A stretch of 64,000 nucleotides of DNA. Source: Selenomonadaceae bacterium. Its GTDB lineage: Bacteria > Bacillota > Negativicutes > Selenomonadales > Selenomonadaceae. The stretch covers positions 62,001-126,000 of the forward strand of contig JAFXQM010000008.1 in NCBI GenBank assembly GCA_017527075.1, written 5' to 3'. The position numbers and the translations under genes are program-made. This document shows positions 34,341-43,059 of the stretch, piece after piece. Each line of letters begins with the position of its first letter. Position 1 is the first letter of the stretch. The notes under the pieces are model-generated. The model made no database searches and was not told the DNA's origin. It saw nothing but the letters and a program-made list of their open reading frames with translations.

Positions 34341-34826
34341 TCAAATATTTTTTTCGCCGCGGTCGATGGTTTTGACTTTGTAGGAGCCCGTCGCCAAATC
34401 GATTGAAACTGTGCGCCCGTAATTGCCGCCCGTGTCCTCTGCGACGATTTTAATTCCGTTGCGCCTGAGGATTTGCTTGCAAGTTTCGGCGTTGCGGTTT
34501 CCAACCTTCATGATGTCGCTGGCGTTGGAGAAGGCGAACATTTGCGCGCCGCCCGCGAGTTTTGCCACGAGCCGAGCTTTGGTTGCGCCGAGGGCAACCA
34601 CGTCGTTAATCATGAGGGGAATTCCTGTGTCGGCGAACTTTGCGGGGTTGTCGCTGAAGCGCGCCTGCGTGCTGTCGGGCAACATGATGTGCAGAAGCCC
34701 GCCGACTTTTTTTACCGGGTCATAAAGAGAAACGCCAATGCATGAACCTAAACCGTAACTGATAAGGGTAGACGGACTGCGACCGACCTTGTAATCAGCC
34801 ATGCCGACTTTGATAAGGTCTGCCAT
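34341..34826 (-). CDS. cheD: CheD chemoreceptor glutamine deamidase
   Basis: Deamidates glutamines of chemoreceptors to glutamate and binds CheC, enabling adaptation in Bacillus-type chemotaxis. The 161-aa protein keeps the catalytic pair: Cys in YGLGSCIGVSLYDP (about residue 30) and His in GGLLHIMLPDS (about residue 47), followed by MINDVVALGATKARLVAKL and the conserved GNRNAETCKQIL and EDTGGNYGRTVSID segments. It starts 2 bp after cheC, so the pair is translationally coupled, in agreement with their physical interaction in other species. Confidence 0.95.
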   Translation of the reverse strand: MADLIKVGMADYKVGRSPSTLISYGLGSCIGVSLYDPVKKVGGLLHIMLPDSTQARFSDNPAKFADTGIPLMINDVVALGATKARLVAKLAGGAQMFAFSNASDIMKVGNRNAETCKQILRRNGIKIVAEDTGGNYGRTVSIDLATGSYKVKTIDRGEKNI

Positions 34827-34828
34827 AA

Positions 34829-35443
34829 TTATTCAACTCCCACTGCCTTGACAATCGTGCCCAGCGAGCCGGGATCGGGAACAAGGAAAAAATGTCCGTT
34901 GATGCTGTCGTCTTCTGCTAAGAATTTTGTTTCGATAACCATTGCGCGGTCGCCCATTTGTCCGAGCTGAAGGAGCACGATATTCAAAATCGCGCCTGCC
35001 ATGTCCATTGCCAAGGACGGGATTGAAGGCAACATGGAAATATTCGTGAAGTGTGAGAACGCGCCCAAATACGAGCCCGAAAGGATGTTGCCGACTTCCT
35101 TTATCGCCGAGATGCTCATTTCGTCGAGCTCTTGGGTCGTGCCGTGGGGTCTGCCCATCAAATCATCGGCAAGGAAGAAAGCATTTTCTTTGGGCATGAG
35201 GAAGAGGATACTGCCGGGGGCTTTGCCGTAGACGCGCAGGAACACGGCGACAATCAGGGTGTCGGGGCCGCCGACGAGTTCGGGAACGTCTTCAATAGGG
35301 ATAATCGAAACTTTCGGGACGTTCATGTCAATTTTTTTGTTGACGATTTGCGAAAGGGCAGTGGCAGAATTGCCCGCGCCGACGTTTCCGATTTCGCGCA
35401 TGGCGTCGAGCTGATTTGGTGTCAAATCGAATTCATCAATCAT
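34829..35443 (-). CDS. cheC: CheC phosphatase of CheY-P
   Basis: Dephosphorylates CheY-P in Bacillus-type chemotaxis and is stimulated by CheD. The 204-aa protein carries the duplicated active-site helix: MREIGNVGAGNSATALSQ (about residue 15) and ISAIKEVGNILSGSYLGAF (about residue 110), each with the E-x2-N pattern. The C-terminal sequence (NIVLLQLGQMGDRAMVIETK) is typical of CheC rather than FliY. It lies between cheW and cheD. No cheY is present in the window, so the response regulator must be elsewhere. Confidence 0.95.
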   Translation of the reverse strand: MIDEFDLTPNQLDAMREIGNVGAGNSATALSQIVNKKIDMNVPKVSIIPIEDVPELVGGPDTLIVAVFLRVYGKAPGSILFLMPKENAFFLADDLMGRPHGTTQELDEMSISAIKEVGNILSGSYLGAFSHFTNISMLPSIPSLAMDMAGAILNIVLLQLGQMGDRAMVIETKFLAEDDSINGHFFLVPDPGSLGTIVKAVGVE

Positions 35444-35470
35444 TTACAATCATCTCCACATTTAAATTTA

Positions 35471-35950
35471 TCAATTCAAAGCGACAATCTCTTCCAGGTT
35501 GAGCATGGTGACCAGCCGCCCGTCGATATTGCCGATGCCGCTCAAAAATTTTTCCATGGCTCTGTCGCTGACGGTTTTTTTCGGGTCGACGAGCTTGGAG
35601 CGGATAGTCAAAACTTCGGTGACGGCGTCAACCAACATTCCGACTTGCAGGTCGCCGACGATAACCGTAACGATTCTGGTCTTGGCGGAGTAAGGAGTCT
35701 CCTCAATGCCGAGCCGCTTTTTCAAATCAATGACGGGCATGACCGAGCCGCGCTGATTGATGACGCCCTTGATGAAACTGGCCGAGAAGGGCACGCGCGT
35801 TATGTCAACCAGATTGTGAATCTCTTGCACGTGGAAAATGTTCACGCCGTATTCTTCGTCGCGCAACTTGAATGCCACGACCTGCATAGCTGTAACTTCT
35901 TCTTCGTCATCAACCGGAGCGGGTTTATTCGCCACGCTGTCTTTAGCCAT
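35471..35950 (-). CDS. cheW: CheW coupling protein
   Basis: Adaptor that joins chemoreceptors to the CheA kinase. The 159-aa protein contains VVAFKLRDEEYGVNIFHVQE near residue 27, followed by VDITRVPFSASFIKGVINQR, the conserved RGSVMPVIDLKKRLG segment and VIVGDLQVGMLVDAVTEV. It has an acidic N-terminal tail (about 20 aa). It lies between cheA and cheC; a long heptamer inverted repeat separates it from cheA. Fits the expected length and fold with no anomalies. Confidence 0.95.
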   Translation of the reverse strand: MAKDSVANKPAPVDDEEEVTAMQVVAFKLRDEEYGVNIFHVQEIHNLVDITRVPFSASFIKGVINQRGSVMPVIDLKKRLGIEETPYSAKTRIVTVIVGDLQVGMLVDAVTEVLTIRSKLVDPKKTVSDRAMEKFLSGIGNIDGRLVTMLNLEEIVALN

Positions 35951-35969
35951 AAATTTTCACCCTTTCTTT

Positions 35970-36057
35970 CAATTAGGAATTAGGAGTTAGGAATTAGGAA
36001 TTGAGATTTGATTTTTAATTCCTCATTCCTCATTCCTCATTCCTCATTCCTAATTAA
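35970..36057. repeat. Long heptamer inverted repeat between cheA and cheW
   Basis: Four TTAGGAA/TTAGGAG units on the left pair with five ATTCCTC/ATTCCTA units on the right across GAGATTTGATTTTT. It is the longest of the family here and fills the whole cheA-cheW gap. Confidence 0.9.
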
Positions 36058-38162
36058 TTCAGCATGGTTGCCACGTCGAGAATCAGAGCAACTTTGCCGT
36101 CGCCGAGAACCGTCGCGCCTGAGAACATCTTCAAGCCCATGAACAGATTGCCCAGCGTCTTTATAACGATTTCCTGCTGCCCGATTAGTTTGTCGACGAC
36201 CATGCCCGCCTTGGAGTCGCCCGCGTGCACCACGACCACGAACAGTTCTTTGGTGTCTTTCACGTGCGGAACCATCAAATATTCTTCCATGCGGATTATC
36301 GGAATGATTTCGCCGCGCAGGACGATAACTTCGTTGTTTTGAACGGTGCTTATGTCACTCGGCTGAATGCTCAACGTGCTGTCGATTGACGCGAGCGGAA
36401 TGGCGTAAATTTCATTTTGAACTTGAACGAGCATTGCCTGAATGATTGCCAAAGTCAGCGGCAGTTTGATTTTGAAAATGGAACCTTCGTTGACGTGCGT
36501 TTCAACGTCGACTTGACCGCTGAGCGATTCGATTTTGCTCTTAACAACGTCCATGCCGACGCCGCGCCCGCTGATGTCGCTGATTTTTTCCGCGGTGGAG
36601 AAGCCGGGCAGGAAGACGATTCGGACGGCGTCCGCGTCATTCATCGCGTCGACTTCCTCTTGGCTGAAGAGACCTTTTTCCACAGCTTTGCGGCGAATGA
36701 TATCCGCGTCGATACCTTTGCCGTCGTCGGTGACCATGATGACGACGTTGTTGCCCTCGTGGCGCGCGATAAGTCCGACTTCACCGATACGCGGCTTGCC
36801 CTTTGCCTCGCGCTCGTCAGGCATTTCGATTCCGTGGTCGAGAGAGTTGCGCAGGAGGTGCATAATCGGGTCGCCGATTTCGTCGATGACCGTGCGGTCG
36901 AGTTCGGTGTCCTCGCCTTCGATTGTCAGATTGATTTCTTTATTGAGTTCCTTGGTTACGTCGCGAACCATGCGCGGGAAGCGGTTAAAGACTTGGCTGA
37001 CGGGAACCATGCGGACTTTCATGACGATGTTTTGAAGGTCGGTCGTCACTCTGTCCATTTGCTCCAAAGTTTCCGTGAGCTCGGAAAGTCTGTGCGTTTG
37101 CCCGATTTGTTCGAGGCGAACTTTATTTATGACCAACTCGCCCATCAAGTTCATGAGCGTGTCGAGTTTTTCAATGTCGACGCGGACGGATTGCCCCGCA
37201 TGACTTTTCTTTTGCGCCGCCGCATTTGCCGATTGTTGACCGCCGCCCGAAGATTTATTGGCGGGCGCGGAAGGTTTGGGCGCGGGGGCAGGCGCGGGAG
37301 TCGTCGCGGCTGAAGTGGACGCAGATTTTTGTTCGACGACGGGCGCGGGTGCTGAGCCGGCTCCGAATTTTATAATCTGCGTTTCTGCCGTTTCGATTTC
37401 CGAAATTCCGATGACCGCGTCGTGAATCTGTTCTTCCTCGGCTCCCGTTATCAGGATGACTTCAAAGGAACGCTCGAACGCTTCCTGCTCCAACTCTTCG
37501 GCGGGCGGGATTGTCCGAATCACTTCGCCGAGTTCTTCCAGCGCGTTCATGACCATGTACGACCGCGCGGATTTCAGCAGGCATGATTCGCTCAGCGTGA
37601 CTTTGAGGTAAATGCCGTGCATGCCGGTCTTTTCCGCCTCGGTGATGATATTTTTTTCCGTGTCCGACAATTCGACGGGAACACCTGCGGCGACTGCAGC
37701 TGATGCTTCGACGGCGGGTGCACTGTCGGCGGCGGGCGCAGGTGCAGAGGCTTCAGCGGCGGGAGCGGCTGCCGCTTTTTCTCCGCGCATTATCGACGAC
37801 AACTTCGCAACCAAATCCGAAACGTCGATGAGGTCTTCGGGGTCGCCGTTCGCCACGTTATCAATCATCTGCTCCAACGAATCAATACACTTGAACAGCG
37901 TGTCGATTATGTCGCCTGTCACTGCCAGCTGCTCTTTGCGCAACATGTCGAGCACGTCTTCCATCTCGTGAGTGAGTTCGGCGATTTTGTTGTAACCCAT
38001 TGTCGCCGACATACCTTTCAACGTGTGCGCGTTGCGAAAAATTTCATTGAGGATGGACAGATCCTCGGCGTTGTCTTCCAAGCCGAGCAAGCCGTCGTTG
38101 AGCGATTGCAAATGTTCATGCGACTCGTCGAGAAACATATCCATGTATTGATTGGTTTCCAT
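36054..38162 (-). CDS. cheA: CheA chemotaxis histidine kinase
   Basis: Senses receptor state through CheW and phosphorylates CheY and CheB. Domains in the 702-aa protein: P1 Hpt with the phospho-accepting His in FRNAHTLKGMSATMG (about residue 48); an Ala/Pro-rich linker; P2-like domain (about 170-270); a second Ala/Pro linker; P3 dimerisation (SVRVDIEKLDTLMNLMGELV); P4 ATPase with HLLRNSLDHGIE, TDDGKGID and SGRGVGMDVVK; and the P5 CheW-like domain (about 570-702). Start ATG at 38162 follows AGGAGGAG. It lies 39 bp after cheB. Confidence 0.96.
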   Translation of the reverse strand: METNQYMDMFLDESHEHLQSLNDGLLGLEDNAEDLSILNEIFRNAHTLKGMSATMGYNKIAELTHEMEDVLDMLRKEQLAVTGDIIDTLFKCIDSLEQMIDNVANGDPEDLIDVSDLVAKLSSIMRGEKAAAAPAAEASAPAPAADSAPAVEASAAVAAGVPVELSDTEKNIITEAEKTGMHGIYLKVTLSESCLLKSARSYMVMNALEELGEVIRTIPPAEELEQEAFERSFEVILITGAEEEQIHDAVIGISEIETAETQIIKFGAGSAPAPVVEQKSASTSAATTPAPAPAPKPSAPANKSSGGGQQSANAAAQKKSHAGQSVRVDIEKLDTLMNLMGELVINKVRLEQIGQTHRLSELTETLEQMDRVTTDLQNIVMKVRMVPVSQVFNRFPRMVRDVTKELNKEINLTIEGEDTELDRTVIDEIGDPIMHLLRNSLDHGIEMPDEREAKGKPRIGEVGLIARHEGNNVVIMVTDDGKGIDADIIRRKAVEKGLFSQEEVDAMNDADAVRIVFLPGFSTAEKISDISGRGVGMDVVKSKIESLSGQVDVETHVNEGSIFKIKLPLTLAIIQAMLVQVQNEIYAIPLASIDSTLSIQPSDISTVQNNEVIVLRGEIIPIIRMEEYLMVPHVKDTKELFVVVVHAGDSKAGMVVDKLIGQQEIVIKTLGNLFMGLKMFSGATVLGDGKVALILDVATMLN

Positions 38163-38201
38163 TTAGACTCCTCCTGTTTATTTATCGGTCGAATAAAGCC
38201 G

Positions 38202-39347
38202 TTATCGCCGAACCGCTTCGACGATAGCCTCGGCAATTTTATTCAAGGGTCGAATTTCATCGGCGAGCCCCGCGTCCACCACGGCCTTGGGCATGCCGTA
38301 GACAACGCAACTGTCCTCGTCTTGGGCGATTGAGTAGCCGCCCGTCGCTTTAACTTTTTTCATGCCCTCGCAGCCGTCCGAGCCCATGCCCGTCATTATC
38401 ACGCTGACCAAATCTCTGCCGAACTGCGCGGCTGAGTCGAACATGTAATTGACGGTCGGGCGCAGGTTGCCGACGCGCGGCTCTTGGCTCAAAGCAATTT
38501 TCCGTTCGCCGCCGCCCGCAGGCACAATGCGCAAGTGATAATCGCCCGGCGCAATGTAAACTTGACCGGGGCGGATAATTTCGTCGTGCTCCGCCTCCTT
38601 GACCGCAATTTCGCTGATTGAGTTCAATCTTTCCGCCAAAGACTTCGTGAAACCTGCGGGCATGTGCTGAACGACGACGACGCCGCACGGAAGATTTTTC
38701 GGCAGGCGAGTGATGACCGCTTGCAGAGCTTGAGGACCGCCCGTGGAAGTTCCAATCGTCACGAGTTTTTTGCCTGTGCCCGGAATAATTTTTCTGACGG
38801 ACGCGGTGGCCGCGGGTGTGCGAGTGAGCGTCGGCTTCTGTCCGAGGACGAGCCCCGTCCTGCGCTTGACTTCAATTCGGTGCGTCGTTGAATCGGGAGT
38901 GGTTGTGCATGGGGTGTAGACGAGCGGTTTGGCGGCGGCGAAATTTTTTCGCGCGTGAGTCCTGGCAGCCAGCCTGCACTTCGCCAAAATCTCGTCCTTA
39001 ATCGTGTCGATTTTTGAAATGGCTCCGCCCGCCTTGCTGACGAAATCCACCGCGCCCAACGCCAGAGCCCGAATCGTTTCGTTGGTTCCCTTCTGCGTGG
39101 TGGAGCTGACCATGACGACCGGCAACGGACACTGCTCCATGATGACCGCCAGCGCGTTGAGCCCGTCCATGACCGGCATGATAACGTCAAGCGTCAACAC
39201 GTCCGGCTGAAATTTTTTTACCTTCTCGATGGCGTCTTGACCGTTGACTGCCGTGCCGACGACCTCGAAGTCGCTTTGACTTTTGAATAGATCAGAGAGG
39301 ACTTTGCGCATAAAAGCCGAGTCATCAGCAATCAATACACGAATCAC
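38202..39347 (-). CDS. cheB: CheB receptor methylesterase/response regulator
   Basis: Removes methyl groups from chemoreceptors when phosphorylated by CheA. The 381-aa protein has a receiver domain (VLIADDSAFMRKVLSDLF, acceptor Asp in VLTLDVIMPVMDG), a linker (about 140-195) and the esterase domain with the catalytic triad visible: Ser in IGTSTGGPQAL, His in VVVQHMPAGFT and Asp in MTGMGSDGCEGM. GTG at 39347 is used, with GGGGAGG upstream. It is the first gene of the operon; a small palindrome GACAGC/GCTGTC at 39383-39398 lies in its leader. No cheR is present in the window. Confidence 0.95.
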   Translation of the reverse strand: MIRVLIADDSAFMRKVLSDLFKSQSDFEVVGTAVNGQDAIEKVKKFQPDVLTLDVIMPVMDGLNALAVIMEQCPLPVVMVSSTTQKGTNETIRALALGAVDFVSKAGGAISKIDTIKDEILAKCRLAARTHARKNFAAAKPLVYTPCTTTPDSTTHRIEVKRRTGLVLGQKPTLTRTPAATASVRKIIPGTGKKLVTIGTSTGGPQALQAVITRLPKNLPCGVVVVQHMPAGFTKSLAERLNSISEIAVKEAEHDEIIRPGQVYIAPGDYHLRIVPAGGGERKIALSQEPRVGNLRPTVNYMFDSAAQFGRDLVSVIMTGMGSDGCEGMKKVKATGGYSIAQDEDSCVVYGMPKAVVDAGLADEIRPLNKIAEAIVEAVRR

Positions 39348-39483
39348 TTTGGACGCCTCCCCTTGTCCGAAAATTTTACGTCGACAGCAGTCGCTGTCTG
39401 TCGTTTCAACGCAATTATTAGCTACTATTCGCCCGCCGTGCTAAAGTTCCTTCATTTCCGCGCAAAAAAAGTACAAGGCACCC

Positions 39484-39638
39484 GCCCCCGCGAGGTGTCC
39501 TTTCTTTTGCATACTTTTCTTTGGACAAGCAAAGAAAAGTTGATTCAAAAAATAAAAGTCATTGAACGATTCAATCTCAGCGACGCGCCCAAGCATTGAG
39601 GACGGATTCTGCGGGTCCACTCTTGAGAAAGAGGGGAC
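39484..39638 (+). repeat. Structured dispersed element, copy B (5' half missing)
   Basis: Keeps hairpin 3 (ACTTTTCTTTG/CAAAGAAAAGT around GACAAG) and hairpin 4 (GTCC-CTCTT/AAGAG-GGAC around GAGA). Hairpins 1 and 2 are absent. It lies between cheB and the 368-aa exported protein and ends 3 bp from that gene's stop codon. Confidence 0.8.
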
Positions 39639-39640
39639 AA

Positions 39641-40747
39641 TCAATTCGACGGCATGAGCACGATATTGACCGGCAAGTTGGACGCGCCGGGCGGAGAGTA
39701 CTCGAAGCTGACGTGTCCGCGATATTTTCCCAGCTCCGACAGCTCCGTGCCTTCCGTCATGAGTGAAATTCCTTCCGAACGCGCAAACGCCACCGCAGGA
39801 TTTTCGGGCGGCATTTTGTCCCCGAAGTAAAGTTTTTTGTCGGGCGTCTGAATCACTCCCGATTCGCCGTAATATTTGTAGCGCAGAGCTCCCGCGTAGT
39901 GTCCGCCGAGCGGGCTGAGGCAAAAGCGCGTCAAAAATTTTGTCTGAAAGTTCAGCGTGTAATTTATTCCGTAGTTGCCGTAGTTGATGACCTCCGAGCC
40001 GTCGGTCGCGTCGATGCCGTGCTTGAACAGGTCGTTGACGTTGTCGCCGATTAAAATATAACCGACGCCGTCGCGCTGAGCGTCATAGGGTTTTTTGAGC
40101 GTCAACGTCCGATTCATCTGCTTGAACGTGCCGCGCAGCCGATATTCATCCTTCGGCAAAATTTCCGCGCGGTCGAGGAACTTGAGCGGGTCGGCGTTCT
40201 CAGGATACATCATCAGAAAAACTCTGACGGGATTGCTCGCGAAGAAGTCGCACACGCCGTGAACCAGTTGCCCCGGCTTGAGCAGAAAATATTTGTCGTC
40301 GGGCTGATAAACTTTGCGCTCGAATCTGTTCAACTCAATCAGGTCGTTGAAGTCGTTCTCCATGTACATTGTCTGCGCGATTTTCCCGACGCTGAAATAA
40401 TTTTTGTTCGGCGCACTCAGCCCGCCGCGCGTGATTTTGATGACGGTCTTGGCGTTGGTCGTGTTCTCAAAAATTATCGCGAAGCGTTTGCGGATTCCCG
40501 TGTCGTTAAGGTGATAGAAGAGGAGCCGCGCGTCGCCCGCCACCGTGTCCGTGTACAAAATCCCGTTGCGCCGAACGTATTCGGGGCTGTCGGAAAGAAT
40601 CAGCGTGCCGCCCGAATCGCCGGAATAAACTTCGAGCTTGTGCATGACCGACGACGGAAAATTTTCGGCGGAAGCGGCGGGCGCAAACACTCCCAACGAC
40701 GCCGCCAACGCCATAATCGTTGCGAAAAATTTTTTTACAAAGTTCAC
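39641..40747 (-). CDS. Exported protein of unknown function
   Basis: A 368-aa protein with a signal peptide (FFATIMALAASLGVFAPAASA). The mature part is beta-rich, with KLEVYSGDSGGTLILSDSPE, a conserved-looking ARLLFYHLNDTGIRKRFAII, and a closing region HVSFEYSPPGASNLPVN. I do not recognise the family. The GTG start at 40747 is preferred, since AAGGAG lies 10 bases upstream and the signal peptide follows directly; the frame runs on upstream without one. It follows a terminator on its upstream side and is probably transcribed alone. Confidence 0.7.
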   Translation of the reverse strand: MNFVKKFFATIMALAASLGVFAPAASAENFPSSVMHKLEVYSGDSGGTLILSDSPEYVRRNGILYTDTVAGDARLLFYHLNDTGIRKRFAIIFENTTNAKTVIKITRGGLSAPNKNYFSVGKIAQTMYMENDFNDLIELNRFERKVYQPDDKYFLLKPGQLVHGVCDFFASNPVRVFLMMYPENADPLKFLDRAEILPKDEYRLRGTFKQMNRTLTLKKPYDAQRDGVGYILIGDNVNDLFKHGIDATDGSEVINYGNYGINYTLNFQTKFLTRFCLSPLGGHYAGALRYKYYGESGVIQTPDKKLYFGDKMPPENPAVAFARSEGISLMTEGTELSELGKYRGHVSFEYSPPGASNLPVNIVLMPSN

Positions 40748-40982
40748 CGGATTTATCTCCTTAAAATTTTTTTCTGATTGTATCATGCGCAACTGAAAAG
40801 CTTTTCAAAAAATCTGTGCGCGTGCCGACCACTTCAGCCGTGAAAAAATTTTTGAGCCGCGTGCCGACCATTTCAGCCGGCCGCTTTAAAAGCGGCAGAA
40901 CAGTGGGTATGCTTTCGAGTTGCCGAAAATTTTCAGTCATTCGCCGCGCTCGAATCTCGCAGAAAAAATTTTTCCGCTGCGC
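40748..40982. other. Gap with direct repeats and a small palindrome
   Basis: Contains two copies of CGTGCCGACCAYTTCAGCCG (at 40821 and 40860) and a palindrome GCCGCTTTAAAAGCGGC (40880-40896). No gene or recognised RNA is visible. Confidence 0.5.
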
Positions 40983-41017
40983 AAAAAAAATCAGCCGCCA
41001 CTCGGTGAGTGACAGCT
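40983..41017 (-). terminator. Terminator of the exported-protein operon
   Basis: AGC-(3)-CACTC / GAGTG-(3)-GCT with T runs on both sides, so it can act in either direction. It follows the SH3-protein stop on the minus strand. Confidence 0.65.
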
Positions 41018-41034
41018 TTTTTTATCGAAAAATT

Positions 41035-41508
41035 TTAGTTCAGTTCAATGTAAGTCTTCAAGACGAAACCGACCATTCCGCGATACTCAACCTTGTAAAA
41101 AGAATTCGTTTCGACGCCGAGATATTTCACGTGAGCACCGAGCGGAATTTGAACCAGTTCGCGGGCGTAAGTCGTTGCCTCTTCGCGCAAGGTGATTGAC
41201 TGCCTGCAGTTGACGACGACCGCGTCGCGGAACGGAGAATTCGGCGCAATGTACGCGGAGAGAACGTAACCGACGAGCCCGTCATAATTTACCTTGGAGA
41301 AATCGTCGTTGGTCACTTCGATAAAGCCGACGGCTTGACCGAGCGGCACTTGCGCGAGTTCGGGCGCGTTGACGGAAGGATATTCGCGCAGGGTTATCGA
41401 CTCTCTGCAGTTCACGACAAAATAAGTTGCGACGATGTTATTGTTCGCAAAAGCCGTGGAAGTCAGCACGCAAATCAAAATTGCCGTCAGCGAAAAAAAT
41501 TTTTTCAT
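41035..41508 (-). CDS. Exported protein with two bacterial SH3 domains
   Basis: A 157-aa protein with a signal peptide (MKKFFSLTAILICVLTSTAFA) and two SH3b repeats: VVNCRESITLREYPSVNAPELAQVP-type sequence at about 28-90 and VVNCRQSITLREEATTYAREL at about 95-157, each closing with a G-x-V-G-Y/F-V-L motif. Such domains bind peptidoglycan or wall peptides. It starts 6 bp after the SYLF gene and is the last of a four-gene run ending at a terminator. No catalytic domain is attached, so it may be a targeting or regulatory wall protein. Confidence 0.85.
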   Translation of the reverse strand: MKKFFSLTAILICVLTSTAFANNNIVATYFVVNCRESITLREYPSVNAPELAQVPLGQAVGFIEVTNDDFSKVNYDGLVGYVLSAYIAPNSPFRDAVVVNCRQSITLREEATTYARELVQIPLGAHVKYLGVETNSFYKVEYRGMVGFVLKTYIELN

Positions 41509-41514
41509 GGCGCA

Positions 41515-42087
41515 TCACCCGTTCAGATTTTTGTCTTTGTAAATCTTCGTGCCATTGAGCGTCGCCTCAAGCGCGAGCCCTTTCGTCGTCATCTGAAAAG
41601 CCCACACGCCCGGCGCAACATACTCCGCGCCCTCGATTGAGCCGCCGTTCACTCCGTCATCGGCAGAGGCTTCGGCAGTGGCACCGAAACGAGTTTTGCC
41701 CGCGATAAAATTTTCCCAGGCGTCGCGGGTGTTTATCAAGAAAATCAGATTGTACTCCTTGGCACCGAGCCCCAAGCCCGCCGACAATTCTTTCATGCGC
41801 AGATAAACTCTCTCGCCGGTGTAATTGTTCACGGCGACGCCGCGCCCGTGACTTGAGCCGATGAGCAAAATTTTTACACCCGAATTCGACAGCGTTGCAT
41901 AAGCGTAACAGTTGTCGATGACGCGCCGCGCGTGAGGATATTTTTCGTAAAGCTTGTTGAGCGTTCCGGCGGACAATTGGTCAATCTGCCAACGCTGCTC
42001 GGATGGCGAATTGCCTCTTGCCTCCGCGAAAGCACTCGCCGCGAACAAACAGGCCAACAGCGTCGCGAGCGCAAAAATTTTTTTCAT
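41515..42087 (-). CDS. Exported SYLF/Ysc84-domain protein
   Basis: A 190-aa protein with a signal peptide (MKKIFALATLLACLFAASAFA) and one SYLF (Ysc84) lipid-binding domain. The pattern is clear: ARRVIDNCYAYATLSNSGVK, GSSHGRGVAVNNYTGERVYL, KELSAGLGLGAKEYNLIF, then INTRDAWENFIAGKTRFGA and VWAFQMTTKGLALEATLNGT. Bacterial SYLF proteins are usually exported and bind phosphoinositide-like lipids; the role is unknown. ATG at 42087 is used as it opens the signal peptide. It lies 15 bp after the glycosyltransferase-like gene and 6 bp before the SH3 gene. Confidence 0.8.
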   Translation of the reverse strand: MKKIFALATLLACLFAASAFAEARGNSPSEQRWQIDQLSAGTLNKLYEKYPHARRVIDNCYAYATLSNSGVKILLIGSSHGRGVAVNNYTGERVYLRMKELSAGLGLGAKEYNLIFLINTRDAWENFIAGKTRFGATAEASADDGVNGGSIEGAEYVAPGVWAFQMTTKGLALEATLNGTKIYKDKNLNG

Positions 42088-42102
42088 GGCACGCACACCC
42101 AA

Positions 42103-43029
42103 TCAATCAAGAGTAACCGTCTCGTATCTGCCGAGGTTGAAGAAATATATTTCCTCAAAATGATCATTCAAAAACATTGTGGTCGTGGTGGCACTGCACC
42201 GAGCCGCAACCAAAGCATTGCACATGGAGGCGAGCACCACCTGTGTCAAATATTCTTTGCCCTGCAGGTAATTGTCGTTCTCTCTGTCAATGCTGCAGAT
42301 TGTGACCCACTTGTCCTTCACGGAATTGTAATCGACGTATTCCCTGTCGAGAATCACGCAACGATAACCGAAAGTGGTTTGGAAGGGTTGCAAAATTTTT
42401 TTGTCTTCCGTCGCCAAGAAAAACTTGTTGCACTTCCATTCCTTGAGCTTGGTATTGACGACGGCTCTGGCGAAATCGATGGGCGGCGGAATCGGACGGC
42501 CTTTGAGTCTTCTGACGAGGAAATCCGTGCCGCGCAAAATCACTCCGAGCACGCGGTCTTCCTTTGAAAATAATTTTGCGCGCGTCTCGGCAATTTCTTT
42601 CATAAGTTCGGGTTTTATTTTCATCAAGCCCAACTTGACGAGCATTCGCCACTCCGCCAAGTCGTCGTTTCTCTTCTCAAGAAATTTCAGCGAGTGAGCG
42701 GGATAAGGACGGACGGAATCGCCGTCGCTCAAGACAACGTTCTCTCCGTTGTAAGCTGTCTCCAAACCGATACGCAGCGGTTGTTCGAAATAATATTCCC
42801 AAGCGTTTTCTTTGCCGAGCTTTTCGGGAGCCAAGTAAGGATTCGGATAATGTTGCATGTCGACGACGGGAATCCAGCTTTTGGACAGCGCGTAACGAAC
42901 GTGCCCCATGACCATGCGATAACGCGTGAGAAGCCCCGTGGTGTCGGCCATGCGGCGGATTATGTAATAAGTCGGCTTGCCGGGGTCGCCCTGTTTAATG
43001 TAATGTTCTTCGGGATCTTTATCAAACAA
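42103..43029 (-). CDS. Fucosyltransferase-like protein, copy 1
   Basis: A 308-aa cytosolic protein resembling alpha-1,2/1,6-fucosyltransferases in one segment: RVLGVILRGTDFLVRRLK, matching the nucleotide-binding HxRxxD-type loop, followed by an IPPPIDFARAVV stretch and VLASMCNALVAARCSATTT, where such enzymes select the donor. The family assignment is tentative. A TTG start at 43029 behind GGAGG aligns exactly with the start of its sister gene (FDKDPEEHYIKQG versus FDQNPEEHYLKEG). It lies 30 bp after the sister and 15 bp before the SYLF gene. Confidence 0.6.
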   Translation of the reverse strand: MFDKDPEEHYIKQGDPGKPTYYIIRRMADTTGLLTRYRMVMGHVRYALSKSWIPVVDMQHYPNPYLAPEKLGKENAWEYYFEQPLRIGLETAYNGENVVLSDGDSVRPYPAHSLKFLEKRNDDLAEWRMLVKLGLMKIKPELMKEIAETRAKLFSKEDRVLGVILRGTDFLVRRLKGRPIPPPIDFARAVVNTKLKEWKCNKFFLATEDKKILQPFQTTFGYRCVILDREYVDYNSVKDKWVTICSIDRENDNYLQGKEYLTQVVLASMCNALVAARCSATTTTMFLNDHFEEIYFFNLGRYETVTLD

Positions 43030-43059
43030 AGGTCTTTCCTCCTTAACGATTCAAATCAA

